This document shows positions 35,211 to 46,146 of a stretch of 64,000 bases of DNA, in pieces; the stretch's first letter is position 1; each line of letters starts with the position of its first letter. A model generated the notes under the pieces. It worked only from the letters and a program-made list of their open reading frames with translations, ran no database searches and was not told the origin of the DNA. The DNA is from Candidatus Bathyarchaeota archaeon (lineage in GTDB: Archaea > Thermoproteota > Bathyarchaeia > Bathyarchaeales > Bathycorpusculaceae): assembly GCA_026014735.1 (NCBI GenBank), contig JAOZHT010000001.1:558001-622000 (forward strand). Reading direction: 5' to 3'. A program made the translations under genes and the position numbers.

Positions 35211-35588
35211 TTATTCCTCCCGTCTGATACCGCCACTGTGTTCGCCGACGGTGGCGGAATTTGCTTTCCTGAGCTGCCCCGCCTTAAATTTGGCAAGTAC
35301 CTCTCCTATGCTGCCGGTAGCTTCGATGTAGATTTCGATGCCTGCGGCGCGTAGCGCTCTAAAAGCGTTGGGTCCAACGTTGCCGGTTATCAGCGCCTTT
35401 GCGCCTCTGTTTGCTATGGTTTGGGCTGCTTGTATTCCTGCTCCGCCGCCTGCCGATGCTGCCATGTTGGGGAGGGCTTCGTATTGATGGGTTTCTGTGT
35501 CGATGATTAGGAGGTAGGGGCATCTGCCGAAGCGGGGGTCAAGTTGGCCTTGTGGGCTGTTTGTTGTTGAGGTTAGACAGATCTTCAT
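35211..35588 (-). CDS. NifX/dinitrogenase-cofactor-family protein 2
   Basis: A 125-residue member of the same family: MKICLTSTTNSPQGQLDPRF, then GRCPYLLIIDTETH, GAGIQAAQTIANRGAKALIT and GNVGPNAFRALRAAGIEIYI. The Cys in FGRCPY is the usual cluster contact. It is the first gene of the minus-strand run and is divergent from the Lrp regulator at 35718, whose promoter carries a palindrome. The two NifX-like proteins could be carrier and scaffold of one cluster; that is inference. Confidence 0.88.
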   Translation of the reverse strand: MKICLTSTTNSPQGQLDPRFGRCPYLLIIDTETHQYEALPNMAASAGGGAGIQAAQTIANRGAKALITGNVGPNAFRALRAAGIEIYIEATGSIGEVLAKFKAGQLRKANSATVGEHSGGIRREE

Positions 35589-35665
35589 GTGCTGGTTTTC
35601 CTGTTACGGTTTGCGCGGTTGCGGGTGTTTTTCTCTACCGCGGAATTATGGAAAGTTTAATAACT

Positions 35666-35700
35666 AAAAAATATTAATATGTTTGGTTTAGAAACTAAAC
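35666..35700 (+). promoter_or_regulatory. TATA box and palindrome before the Lrp/Cys regulator
   Basis: AAAAATATTAAT (35666-35678) is a TATA-like box. GTTTAG-AAA-CTAAAC (35686-35700) is a perfect inverted repeat lying at the expected transcription start. A weaker half-matching site (GTTTAATAACTAAA) lies just upstream of the box. This is the layout of Lrp autoregulation and could also control the divergent NifX/MinD run. Confidence 0.5.
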
Positions 35701-35717
35701 AGCATGCGTGTTTCCCC

Positions 35718-36287
35718 ATGGATGAAACCGACAAGAAAATAATCACCCAGCTCCAAGCCGACGGACGAACAACCCTCCAAGAAATCGCCCAAAACATCGG
35801 ACTCACCAGCATGGGCGCCAAAAAACGCCTCCAAAAACTCCAAAAAAACGGAACCATAAAAGTCACCGCCCTCATCAACCCCAACGCCCTCCAACTTCAC
35901 CCCGCCCTAGTCATGCTGGAAATGGAAAGCGCCGAAGCCATGCAGAACCTGCTTGACCGCTTCAAAGAGTGCCCCCGAGTCGTGCAGATATTCAAAACCA
36001 TCGGCGGCTACAACCTCATCGCGCTGGTCGTGGCTGAAAACAAAGAAACCCTCGAAAGCATCTCGATGGAGAAGTGCTCTCTACGGTGTAGCCAGGGCAT
36101 ACGGCGCTCCGAGTTCTATCCCGTCACTGACACTTTCTTTTCTCCTTTTCTGCAGATCCGTGAGGGGCTCACGCATAAACATAACAAACGTGCCCCCTGC
36201 AACGTTGAATGCGACCCCTGCAGGCGCTTTGAAACCAAGAAATGCGTTGGCTGCCCCACAACTGACCATTACCGCGGTACCCTCTGA
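35718..36287 (+). CDS. Lrp/AsnC-family regulator with Cys-rich tail
   Basis: A 189-residue regulator. The N-terminal HTH is visible (LQEIAQNIGLTSMGAKKRLQ), followed by the ligand/oligomer (RAM) domain (LMLEMESAEAM region, then IGGYNLIALVVAENKE). After the RAM core comes an added segment with CNVECDPC and KKCVGCPTTDH: five Cys in a C-x3-C-x2-C...C-x2-C pattern, able to hold a metal or Fe-S cluster. The ATG at 35718 fits the TATA box ~45 bases upstream better than ATG 35679. It is divergent from the NifX/MinD run and is probably its cluster-sensing regulator. Confidence 0.85.
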   Translation: MDETDKKIITQLQADGRTTLQEIAQNIGLTSMGAKKRLQKLQKNGTIKVTALINPNALQLHPALVMLEMESAEAMQNLLDRFKECPRVVQIFKTIGGYNLIALVVAENKETLESISMEKCSLRCSQGIRRSEFYPVTDTFFSPFLQIREGLTHKHNKRAPCNVECDPCRRFETKKCVGCPTTDHYRGTL

Positions 36288-36296
36288 GGCAGGCAT

Positions 36297-37280
36297 ATGG
36301 CAACAAATCCCCCTTTGAAAGCAGCCCAAAAAATCGAAGTCATCAGCCTAATGGATAACACCATCGATTTCCTATCCAGCAGCAGCAAACCTGAGGTGGT
36401 GCTTCTGTGGCGTTGGACCCAGCGTAGCCAGCCGCAGCTTCCAATCGCCGAGCATGGCTTCTCAGTGCTGGTGCGGGTTCACCTTGACGGGGAAGTTTCC
36501 ACAGTGCTTTTTGATGCGGGCATGAGTGCGGAGGGCGTGGTTTTGAATGCGCAGCGTATGGGCGTAGATTTAACGACGGTGGATTGGGTGGTGCTCTCGC
36601 ATGGGCACTACGATCACTTCGGCGGGTTATCCTCTGCGCTTAACGCCATCGGCAAGCAGAATTTGCCTTTAATCACCCATGACTACATGTTTAGGCCCCG
36701 TGGAACCGCGTCGGCATCGGGCACCGTGCGGGTGAATCTGCCGTTTCCAAGCCCCAGCCAGCTTGCCTCAGCCAAAATCATAAACACTACACAGCCCTAC
36801 CTCATCGCAAATGGCGGCGTCTGCGTTACAGGAGAAATTCCAAGAGTCACCCGCTTTGAGATCGGTTACCCGCCTAATAGGGTGCAAGTACACGGCAAAT
36901 GGATCCCTGACCCCGATATCCTTGATGACCGCGCTTTGGTGCTTCATCTGGCGGGGAAGGGGCTGGTGATTATTTCGGGGTGCGCGCACGCCGGCATCGT
37001 AAACACCGTGCGCTATGCACAGAAAATCAGCGGAGAGTCGAAGGTTTATGGGGTTTTAGGCGGTTTCCATTTAGCTGGAAAAGAGAACGAGCGGCGAATA
37101 GAAGCCACCATCGAGGAGTTCCGATGCTTCAGCCCCGAGTTGATTGCGCCTTGCCACTGCACTGGGTGGCGTGCGGTGCAGGCGTTTGCCCGCGAGTTCC
37201 CCGAGGCGTTTGCCCAAAACAGTGTGGGTCATCTTTATCGAGTAAATGGAGAAAAAACATGTACAAATGTAAAGTGTTAA
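36297..37280 (+). CDS. MBL-fold hydrolase (MJ0301/dihydropterin-type)
   Basis: A 327-residue metallo-beta-lactamase-fold protein. The zinc site is SHGHYDHFGG; later ligands are the Cys/His in IISGCAHAGIVN and the GGFHLAG loop. The family (TM0207/MJ0301-like) is often named 7,8-dihydropterin-6-methyl-ribofuranosylaminobenzene-phosphate synthase, which would suit methanopterin synthesis, but that name is weakly proven. The same family often sits beside NifX/MinD clusters, as here. It follows the Lrp gene by nine bases. Confidence 0.87.
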   Translation: MATNPPLKAAQKIEVISLMDNTIDFLSSSSKPEVVLLWRWTQRSQPQLPIAEHGFSVLVRVHLDGEVSTVLFDAGMSAEGVVLNAQRMGVDLTTVDWVVLSHGHYDHFGGLSSALNAIGKQNLPLITHDYMFRPRGTASASGTVRVNLPFPSPSQLASAKIINTTQPYLIANGGVCVTGEIPRVTRFEIGYPPNRVQVHGKWIPDPDILDDRALVLHLAGKGLVIISGCAHAGIVNTVRYAQKISGESKVYGVLGGFHLAGKENERRIEATIEEFRCFSPELIAPCHCTGWRAVQAFAREFPEAFAQNSVGHLYRVNGEKTCTNVKC

Positions 37281-37332
37281 ATACCGATTCCCCTGCATTC
37301 AGAGGTAGCCAACGGCAACAGGAGACAAACTC

Positions 37333-38394
37333 GTGACAAAGAAAGGTCCCCTACTAATCGTTCCATGGCGCTGCACCTTTGCCTGCGATAGCAACTGTGC
37401 CCACTGCACCTCAGCAAAGAAACAAGCTTTTCCCGATGAAATAAACACCCAGACGGCCAAACAACTCGTCGATCAAGTCAGCGAGTTCGGCGCCAGCTTC
37501 TTTGGCGTCACTGGCGGGCAGCCGTTTCTGCGTAAAGACCTCTTTGAAGTGCTCGACTACGCCACCAGCCTGGGGTTAAACACCAGCATCATAACCGACG
37601 GGCGCATGCTGGATGAGAAAGCAATCAAGAACATCATTAAAAACAAAACTAAAATCTCCGTCAGCATAGACGGCGCCGAGCAAACCAACGATGCCATCCG
37701 TGGTAAAGGCGCCTACGCCGCCGCGATTAAGGCCATTGAAAGTTTTGCAAAGGCAGATTTGCTTAATGTTTTAGTCTATACTTTCGCTAACGCCGGCGAT
37801 GTCACCAACGCCAACGAGGCCGATATGGTGCATGTGATTGAACTCGCCAAGAAATACGGGGCCCGCTGGGTGGTCTTCCATGGCTTTATCCCCTACAGCA
37901 GCGATGCCAGCAGCCTAAAAGCGGACCTTACGCCTGCACAGTATGAGTGGGCATGCAACAAACTCTACGATTTAACCCAGAAATACGATGGCAACCCCGG
38001 CATAAACGTCTACATTCCCTTCTACGCGCGGGTCGTCAAGCAGCGGGGCATGATTGACTTCGAAGGCTGGTACAACAGCTTCTTTTTAGGCCGCTGCTTC
38101 TTTGGCAAATTCATGAGTATAGCCGAAAACGGCGACGTCATCCCCTGCAGCTACAACGACGTCTACCACATCGGCAACATCAAAAACCGCCCCATCAAAC
38201 AGATATGGCAAGACCTGCAGGACAGCGCCTTCTTTAACAAAGTCCAGGACAAAAATAACCTTAAGGGCAAATGCGGCGTCTGCGAATACAACGACATCTG
38301 CGGCGGATGCCGGTCTGCGGCGCTCTTCTACACCGGCGACATCTTCGGCTCGGACCCACGATGCGGCTATGTGCCACAGTCACTGCGGAAATAA
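37333..38394 (+). CDS. Radical SAM/SPASM protein
   Basis: A 353-residue radical SAM enzyme. The cluster motif is CDSNCAHC (C-x3-C-x2-C) near 14-24. GVTGGQPFLRKDLF is the SAM-binding GGEP-like strand. The C terminus has a SPASM/Twitch-type Cys set (CGVCEYNDICGGCR, and Cys in NGDVIPCSYNDV) for one or two extra clusters. Such proteins act in heme (AhbD-like), cofactor or peptide maturation; the substrate is unknown. GTG is the start, with AGGAGAC about seven bases before it. It follows the MBL gene by 52 bases. Confidence 0.9.
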   Translation: MTKKGPLLIVPWRCTFACDSNCAHCTSAKKQAFPDEINTQTAKQLVDQVSEFGASFFGVTGGQPFLRKDLFEVLDYATSLGLNTSIITDGRMLDEKAIKNIIKNKTKISVSIDGAEQTNDAIRGKGAYAAAIKAIESFAKADLLNVLVYTFANAGDVTNANEADMVHVIELAKKYGARWVVFHGFIPYSSDASSLKADLTPAQYEWACNKLYDLTQKYDGNPGINVYIPFYARVVKQRGMIDFEGWYNSFFLGRCFFGKFMSIAENGDVIPCSYNDVYHIGNIKNRPIKQIWQDLQDSAFFNKVQDKNNLKGKCGVCEYNDICGGCRSAALFYTGDIFGSDPRCGYVPQSLRK

Positions 38395-38631
38395 AGCCTC
38401 CCCTCTGCTTTATTTTAGATTCTCTTTTCAATTCCCCCCATCTTCTAGTCAACTCAGAAGGCGATGTTTTCCTATCTGCACCAGAGCACAACCGACTATT
38501 TGGCGATTTGCCGACACATATTTAATAAAAACATGAATTATATTCTTTTTTAACCATGCATCTGTGTGTTGTTTGAATCTTTTTAATTGCCAAAGCGGCA
38601 GCGGCTGATTTTGGCGAAGGCAGCGCGTCTC

Positions 38632-38645
38632 CGAAACCTATAATT
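38632..38645 (+). promoter_or_regulatory. BRE/TATA promoter of the Cys-rich protein and OFOR genes
   Basis: CGAAACC (38632-38638) directly followed by TATAATT (38639-38645) is a textbook archaeal BRE plus TATA box. It lies 40 bases before the ATG at 38685, leaving a leader of about 15-20 bases with GAGGCG as ribosome site. Confidence 0.65.
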
Positions 38646-38684
38646 CCTTTGTTTTCCAAAAGTATCTGTGGCAGAGGCGAGAAT

Positions 38685-38822
38685 ATGAGTGAACAAGATT
38701 TGCCTCGATGCATGTACTGCGGAAACTTTATCGACGACTGCACCTGCGTGTGCCCTTACTGCGGAGAAACCGTTAAGTGCACCTGCTGCGTCGGCGTGGA
38801 TAAGGCAACCGGCGGCGGATAA
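38685..38822 (+). CDS. Tiny Cys-rich protein upstream of OFOR
   Basis: A 45-residue frame read by hand: MSEQDLPRCMYCGNF, then DDCTCVCPYCGE, then KCTCC and a Gly tail. Nine Cys in CxxC and CxC pairs make a metal protein certain in practice; zinc ribbon or a small Fe-S carrier are both possible. GAGGCG lies about seven bases before the ATG. It is 33 bases before the OFOR alpha gene and shares its promoter, so it may serve that enzyme's assembly. No family recognised. Confidence 0.75.
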   Translation: MSEQDLPRCMYCGNFIDDCTCVCPYCGETVKCTCCVGVDKATGGG

Positions 38823-38855
38823 GCCACAACAAGGGTTTTCGAGACGTGACGCGAT

Positions 38856-41739
<2,884 letters not shown>

Positions 41740-41858
41740 AAACAAGAAGAGGGCAAGGTAAGAAGCCTCTCCTTTCTCCTCGACACTCCTTATCTTACTC
41801 CTCAAACACATTATGTTGCTTCTGCCTATTTAATCCCTGTTTCCAAACCCGATATATT

Positions 41859-42227
41859 TCAGGGGCCAGTGGGTTCCTCGTCAACATAGCAGGCCTCCGT
41901 GAAGCGGGGCGTACAGATACAATAGAAAACCAGGTCGCCCCCGCCGATATTGGTTATCTTCTGGGAGGTGTGGGGCGGAATAACTACCACGTCGCCCACG
42001 CTGACCTCGGCGTCTTTTTGGTCTCCGACGCATACTCGTCCTGTTCCTTCGGTGATGAGGTAGATTTCTTGGACGTCTATGAGGTGGTGTGCCTTGGTGG
42101 TTACGCCCGGCTTGACGATGGCTTGGGCGATGGAAACAGCGCAATCACCATAGTTTTCAGCGACGTAACATCGTTCAGGCGTTAAATAGGGTTTTATGCT
42201 GGCGGCTTTTATGATTTTTGGCTGCAT
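41859..42227 (-). CDS. Cupin-fold protein
   Basis: A 122-residue single-domain cupin. Motif 1 is PGVTTKAHHLIDVQEIYLIT (metal His and Glu) and motif 2 is VSVGDVVVIPPHTSQKI. A C-terminal EACYVDEEP tail follows the barrel. Small cupins bind metal and act as isomerases, epimerases or sensors; the job here is unknown. The frame is open to 42788, but this would overlap nrdR. ATG 42227 gives a normal cupin N terminus. Confidence 0.85.
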   Translation of the reverse strand: MQPKIIKAASIKPYLTPERCYVAENYGDCAVSIAQAIVKPGVTTKAHHLIDVQEIYLITEGTGRVCVGDQKDAEVSVGDVVVIPPHTSQKITNIGGGDLVFYCICTPRFTEACYVDEEPTGP

Positions 42228-42462
42228 GTTTCTGACCGCTTTATGATTTCGGTCGATTGCTATAAAAGGTAACTGTGTATTTTGGCTTGTTTTGATTATA
42301 TTGTTTTCGCAAGCCTTAACCGATGTGTGTATTTGTTTGGATAGGGCTGCTTTGGCGGATTGGGGGTTGTTTAGGGTTTTTTCTTGTTGAGGTTTTTGTG
42401 TATTTTTTACGGTGTGGCTTTGGGGGTATATGTGGTTTATTGTTGTTTTGATGTAAAAATAA

Positions 42463-42523
42463 CTTATATAGGCGCTAACTGTAGTGTATCTAATTAGCTT
42501 GTAGGCACTACACATATAATGTG
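42463..42523 (+). promoter_or_regulatory. Promoter and candidate NrdR boxes before nrdR-nrdD-nrdG
   Basis: CTTATATA (42463-42470) is the TATA box. TGTAGTG (42480-42486) and CACTACA (42506-42512) form an inverted repeat across the likely start. CACATATAATGTG (42511-42523) is a near-perfect palindrome resembling bacterial NrdR boxes. Together they suggest NrdR represses its own operon. Confidence 0.5.
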
Positions 42524-42542
42524 GCTTGAGTATGTATAACCT

Positions 42543-42992
42543 ATGAGATGCCCCTACTGCAACTCGGAGAATTCCAAAACACTCGAAACACGAGATTCCC
42601 CAGAGAACACCACACGCCGCCGAAAAGAATGCATCAACTGCGGCAAACGCTACACTACATACGAGTACCTCGAAACCGTCGAACTCATGGTCCGCAAAAA
42701 AGACGGCGAACTCCAACGCTTCGACGTAAACAAAATCATCCGTGGACTCCAAAAAGCCTGCGAGAAGCGCCCCGTAGCCATGGCCCAAATCAACGAGTTA
42801 GCAGACAAAGTACGCCAGGACTTGATGCTGAAAGGCACCGAGGAAGTCGCCTCAGGGGAAATCGGCGATTTAATCATGACGTACCTCAAAAAAGTCGATC
42901 GCATCGCCTACATACGGTTCGCTTCGGTTTACAAGCAGTTTGAAGAGCCTGAAGACTTCAGAAAAGTCCTCTCGGAAGTGAAGAAACAATGA
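42543..42992 (+). CDS. nrdR: Transcriptional repressor NrdR
   Basis: A 149-residue regulator of ribonucleotide reductase genes. The N-terminal zinc ribbon is MRCPYCNSENSK ... CINCGKRY. The ATP-cone, which senses ATP/dATP, spans ~50-140 (VRKKDGELQRFDVNKIIRGL, then RIAYIRFASVYKQF). NrdR is mainly bacterial and is seen in only some archaea, so its presence beside nrdD is notable. The stop overlaps the nrdD start by four bases (ATGA), so the proteins are coupled. Confidence 0.95.
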   Translation: MRCPYCNSENSKTLETRDSPENTTRRRKECINCGKRYTTYEYLETVELMVRKKDGELQRFDVNKIIRGLQKACEKRPVAMAQINELADKVRQDLMLKGTEEVASGEIGDLIMTYLKKVDRIAYIRFASVYKQFEEPEDFRKVLSEVKKQ

Positions 42993-45115
42993 AGTTTGTC
43001 CTTAAACGTGATAGCAAATTAGAACCCTTCGATCAAGAACGGATTACAACCGCTATTTGGAAAGCCGTAAAAGCGGTAGGCGGCAAAGATAGAGAACAAG
43101 CAAAACACATCAGCGACGAAGTCGTTGCTGAACTTCAGCGGATCTACGGCGAAGACGGTGTGCCCACAGTTGAGGAAGTCCAAGACCTCGTCGAAAAACG
43201 CCTCATCGAAAACGGCCACGCTCAAACCGCCAAAGCCTACATCCTCTACCGCAAACAGCACAACGACATGCGTGAACTTGCCGCGCTGTTAAGCAGCTCC
43301 GACATGGTGGATCAGTACCTTGAGGTAGCGGATTGGCGCGTTAAAGAAAACAGCAACATGAGTTACTCGCTTCAGGGCCTCAACAACTACCTCTCATCAG
43401 CGGTCATCGCCAAGTACTGGATAGCCCGCATCTACCCCGAAAACATAGCCGCTGCACACTTCTCAGGTGACATCCATATCCATGACCTCGGCGTTCTTGG
43501 CCCCTACTGTGTCGGCTGGGACCTCAGCGACCTGTTGCTGTCGGGTTTTGGAGGGGTACATGGCAAAATCGAGAGCAAACCCGCCAAGCATCTGCGGACC
43601 GCGCTTGGGCAAATTGTTAACTTCTTCTACACTCTGCAGGGTGAAGCGGCGGGTGCGCAGGCGTTTAGCAACTTTGACACCTACCTTGCCCCATTAATCA
43701 AGTACGATAACCTTTCGCAGAAAGACGTGGAGCAGGCGATGCAGGAATTCTTCTTCAACATGAACGTGCCCACACGCGTTGGCTTCCAGACTCCCTTCAC
43801 CAACCTCACCTTGGACTTGACGGTGCCGGACTTCATGAAGAACGAGGCAGTTATCTTCAACGGCAAAGTCACCCAGGACACCTACGGCGGCTTTACTAAG
43901 GAGATGGAGATGTTCAACCTTGCATTCGCTAAAGTCATGGCGCAGGGCGACGCTAAAGGCCGCGTCTTTACCTTCCCCATACCCACCTACAACGTCACCC
44001 GAGACTTCGACTGGGAATCTCCGGTTTCACAGGCAATCTTTGAAGTCACCGCCAAATATGGTGTACCCTACTTCAGCAACTTCATCAACAGCGACATGAA
44101 ACCCGAAGACGTGCGCAGCATGTGCTGCCGCCTACGCATCGACAACCGTGAACTGCGTAAACGAGGCGGAGGCTTCTTCGGCGCTAACCCCCTCACCGGC
44201 AGCATCGGAGTCGTCACCCTCAACATCCCCCGCATCGGCTACCTCGCCAAGGATGAAGATGACTTCTTTGAGCGGCTGGAAACCCTGATGGAAACCGCCA
44301 AAGCCAGCCTTGAAATGAAGCGTAAAGTGCTGGAATCCTTCACAGAAAACGGCCTCTACCCCTACTCACGCCGCTACCTACGCCACGTTAAGGAGGGCTA
44401 CGGTAAATTCTGGAAGAACCACTTCTCCACCATCGGCATAGTCGGAGTCAACGAGGCCATCCTTAATCTGCTGGGGCAAAACATCGCCTCTAAAGATGGA
44501 CAAGCCTTCGCTGTGAAGATGCTTACGTTCATGCGTAGCCGCTTAGCTGATTATCAGGAGGAAACAAGCAGTATCTACAACCTCGAAGCTACCCCCGCAG
44601 AGGGTACCTCCTATCGGCTTGCACGCCTAGATCGGAAACGCTACCGCGACATCATCTTTGCCAACCAAAAACACATCGCAGCTGAACACGCCGAGCCCTT
44701 CTACACCAACTCATCGCAGTTGCCCGTTGACTTCTCCGGCGACCTCTTCGAAGCCCTTGAACACCAAGAAACATTGCAGTCCCTCTACACCGGCGGCACC
44801 GTCTTCCACATATTCCTAGGTGAGCGCCTCAACTCCTGGAAATCCGCGGCGGAACTCATCAAAAAAGTCAGCTGGAACTCAAAGTTGCCCTACTTCACGT
44901 TGACCCCGACCTTCAGCATCTGCCCAACCCATGGCTACACAAGCGGCGAACACAAGACCTGCCCCACCTGCGGCGGACGATGTGAAGTCTACTCCCGCGT
45001 CGTCGGCTATTTGCGCCCCGTTGACCAGTGGAACGACGGTAAACAAGCTGAATTCACCATACGCAAAACCTTTGACCGCTCAACGGTCATGGCGTCCGCG
45101 CCCCTAACGGCATAG
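42989..45115 (+). CDS. nrdD: Anaerobic (class III) ribonucleoside-triphosphate reductase
   Basis: Makes deoxyribonucleotides without oxygen, using a glycyl radical. At 708 residues it has the normal length. An ATP cone is at ~1-95 (FVLKRDSKLEPFDQERITTA). The catalytic barrel includes GDIHIHDLG and DVRSMCCRLRIDNRELRKRG. The zinc site near the C terminus is CPTHGY...CPTCGGRC, and the radical Gly lies in SRVVGYLRPV. It needs NrdG, encoded 13 bases downstream. Confidence 0.96.
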   Translation: MKFVLKRDSKLEPFDQERITTAIWKAVKAVGGKDREQAKHISDEVVAELQRIYGEDGVPTVEEVQDLVEKRLIENGHAQTAKAYILYRKQHNDMRELAALLSSSDMVDQYLEVADWRVKENSNMSYSLQGLNNYLSSAVIAKYWIARIYPENIAAAHFSGDIHIHDLGVLGPYCVGWDLSDLLLSGFGGVHGKIESKPAKHLRTALGQIVNFFYTLQGEAAGAQAFSNFDTYLAPLIKYDNLSQKDVEQAMQEFFFNMNVPTRVGFQTPFTNLTLDLTVPDFMKNEAVIFNGKVTQDTYGGFTKEMEMFNLAFAKVMAQGDAKGRVFTFPIPTYNVTRDFDWESPVSQAIFEVTAKYGVPYFSNFINSDMKPEDVRSMCCRLRIDNRELRKRGGGFFGANPLTGSIGVVTLNIPRIGYLAKDEDDFFERLETLMETAKASLEMKRKVLESFTENGLYPYSRRYLRHVKEGYGKFWKNHFSTIGIVGVNEAILNLLGQNIASKDGQAFAVKMLTFMRSRLADYQEETSSIYNLEATPAEGTSYRLARLDRKRYRDIIFANQKHIAAEHAEPFYTNSSQLPVDFSGDLFEALEHQETLQSLYTGGTVFHIFLGERLNSWKSAAELIKKVSWNSKLPYFTLTPTFSICPTHGYTSGEHKTCPTCGGRCEVYSRVVGYLRPVDQWNDGKQAEFTIRKTFDRSTVMASAPLTA

Positions 45116-45128
45116 GTGAAATGCAAAA

Positions 45129-45806
45129 GTGAAGTTTAGCGGTTTACAAAAAACTAGTCTAGTCGACTACCCTGACAGAGTCGCCTCTGTGCTGTTCACC
45201 CCCGGCTGCAACCTACGCTGCCCCTACTGCCACAACTGGAAAATCGCCGTCGACCCCCAGCCGCCGTTTCTGCAGGAAGGCGCTGCCCTCTCCATTTTGG
45301 AGAGCCGAAAAAAATACGTTGACTCCGTCGTTATCACGGGGGGCGAACCCTGCATGCATAAGGAGCTGCCGCGTTTCATCGCTAAACTCAAAGAGCGGGG
45401 CTTTATGGTTAAGCTCGACACAAACGGCTTCTCCCCCAGTGTTCTATCTGAATGCCTCGGCATGGTTGATTACGTTGCCATGGACCTCAAGGCCAGTCCC
45501 GAAAAATATGCGCTGCTGGGCGCTGCTGACACCGCCGATTTGAAGCGTTCCATAGAGCTGCTTAAGGCAGGCAGCGTGAACTATGAATTCCGCACCACTG
45601 TTGTCCCCGAAATCGTTACGGAGCAGGATTTAGCGGCTATGGGCGAGTTGATTCGGGGCGCTAAGCTTCTTGTGCTTCAGCAGTTTGTGCCCGACAGTAC
45701 GCTGGATAAGCGGTTCCAGTCTCTGACGCCTTATACGCCTGAGCAGATTGTGGCGTTTGGGAAGGTGCTGGGCGGATTTGTCGAGAAGGTTATGTTTAGG
45801 GTTTAA
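45129..45806 (+). CDS. nrdG: Anaerobic ribonucleotide reductase activating protein
   Basis: A 225-residue radical SAM enzyme that places the glycyl radical on NrdD. The cluster motif is CNLRCPYCHNW, and VITGGEPCMHKELPRF is the GGEP strand. The longer form here, KFSGLQKTSLVDYPDRVASV at the N terminus, is the type common in archaea and clostridia. GTG is the start. It completes the nrdR-nrdD-nrdG operon. Confidence 0.94.
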   Translation: MKFSGLQKTSLVDYPDRVASVLFTPGCNLRCPYCHNWKIAVDPQPPFLQEGAALSILESRKKYVDSVVITGGEPCMHKELPRFIAKLKERGFMVKLDTNGFSPSVLSECLGMVDYVAMDLKASPEKYALLGAADTADLKRSIELLKAGSVNYEFRTTVVPEIVTEQDLAAMGELIRGAKLLVLQQFVPDSTLDKRFQSLTPYTPEQIVAFGKVLGGFVEKVMFRV

Positions 45807-45831
45807 CCCCTTTTTATTTTAGATCATTTTT
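45807..45831 (+). terminator. T-rich terminator after nrdG
   Basis: CCCCTTTTTATTTTAGATC and TTTTTGG directly follow the nrdG stop, with no same-strand gene for 340 bases. Consistent with T-tract termination. Confidence 0.45.
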
Positions 45832-45917
45832 GGTTCTGCTTGTGGCAGCTTGCACAACCAATCTGGAATGTGCCTTAATCCCCGTTGCCAAAACGCGTTG
45901 TTTTCCCAAGTCCGCGG

Positions 45918-45961
45918 GTTGTTGTTGTGTAAAGGGGGGGGGGTTCTCCCGCAACAACAAC
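45918..45961. other. Hairpin with ten-G run
   Basis: GTTGTTGTTG (45918-45927) and CAACAACAAC (45952-45961) are perfect complements around a 24-base loop holding a run of ten G (45934-45943) and CCCG. The rest of 45807-46146 has only A/T-rich promoter-like sequence before the kinase gene. The role is unknown: small RNA, terminator or recombination remnant are possible. Confidence 0.5.
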
Positions 45962-46146
45962 TATAGAAGAAACGGTTAGCGCCAGATTTATTTACTGGTC
46001 AATTTAGCATTTCTTGCGGCGTATGCTCTAAGACATATTTTTAGTATTTACAATAAATGCATAACACATATTAAGTAAATTTCTGCTTTAATGAATGATC
46101 AATCATAAATTTCGAGATTTACAGAACAGAAAATGGAGAATCCGCT

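Noticed and set aside
42228-42788. N-terminal extension of the cupin
   Set aside because: It would run into nrdR and adds sequence without domain content; the ATG at 42227 gives a normal cupin.
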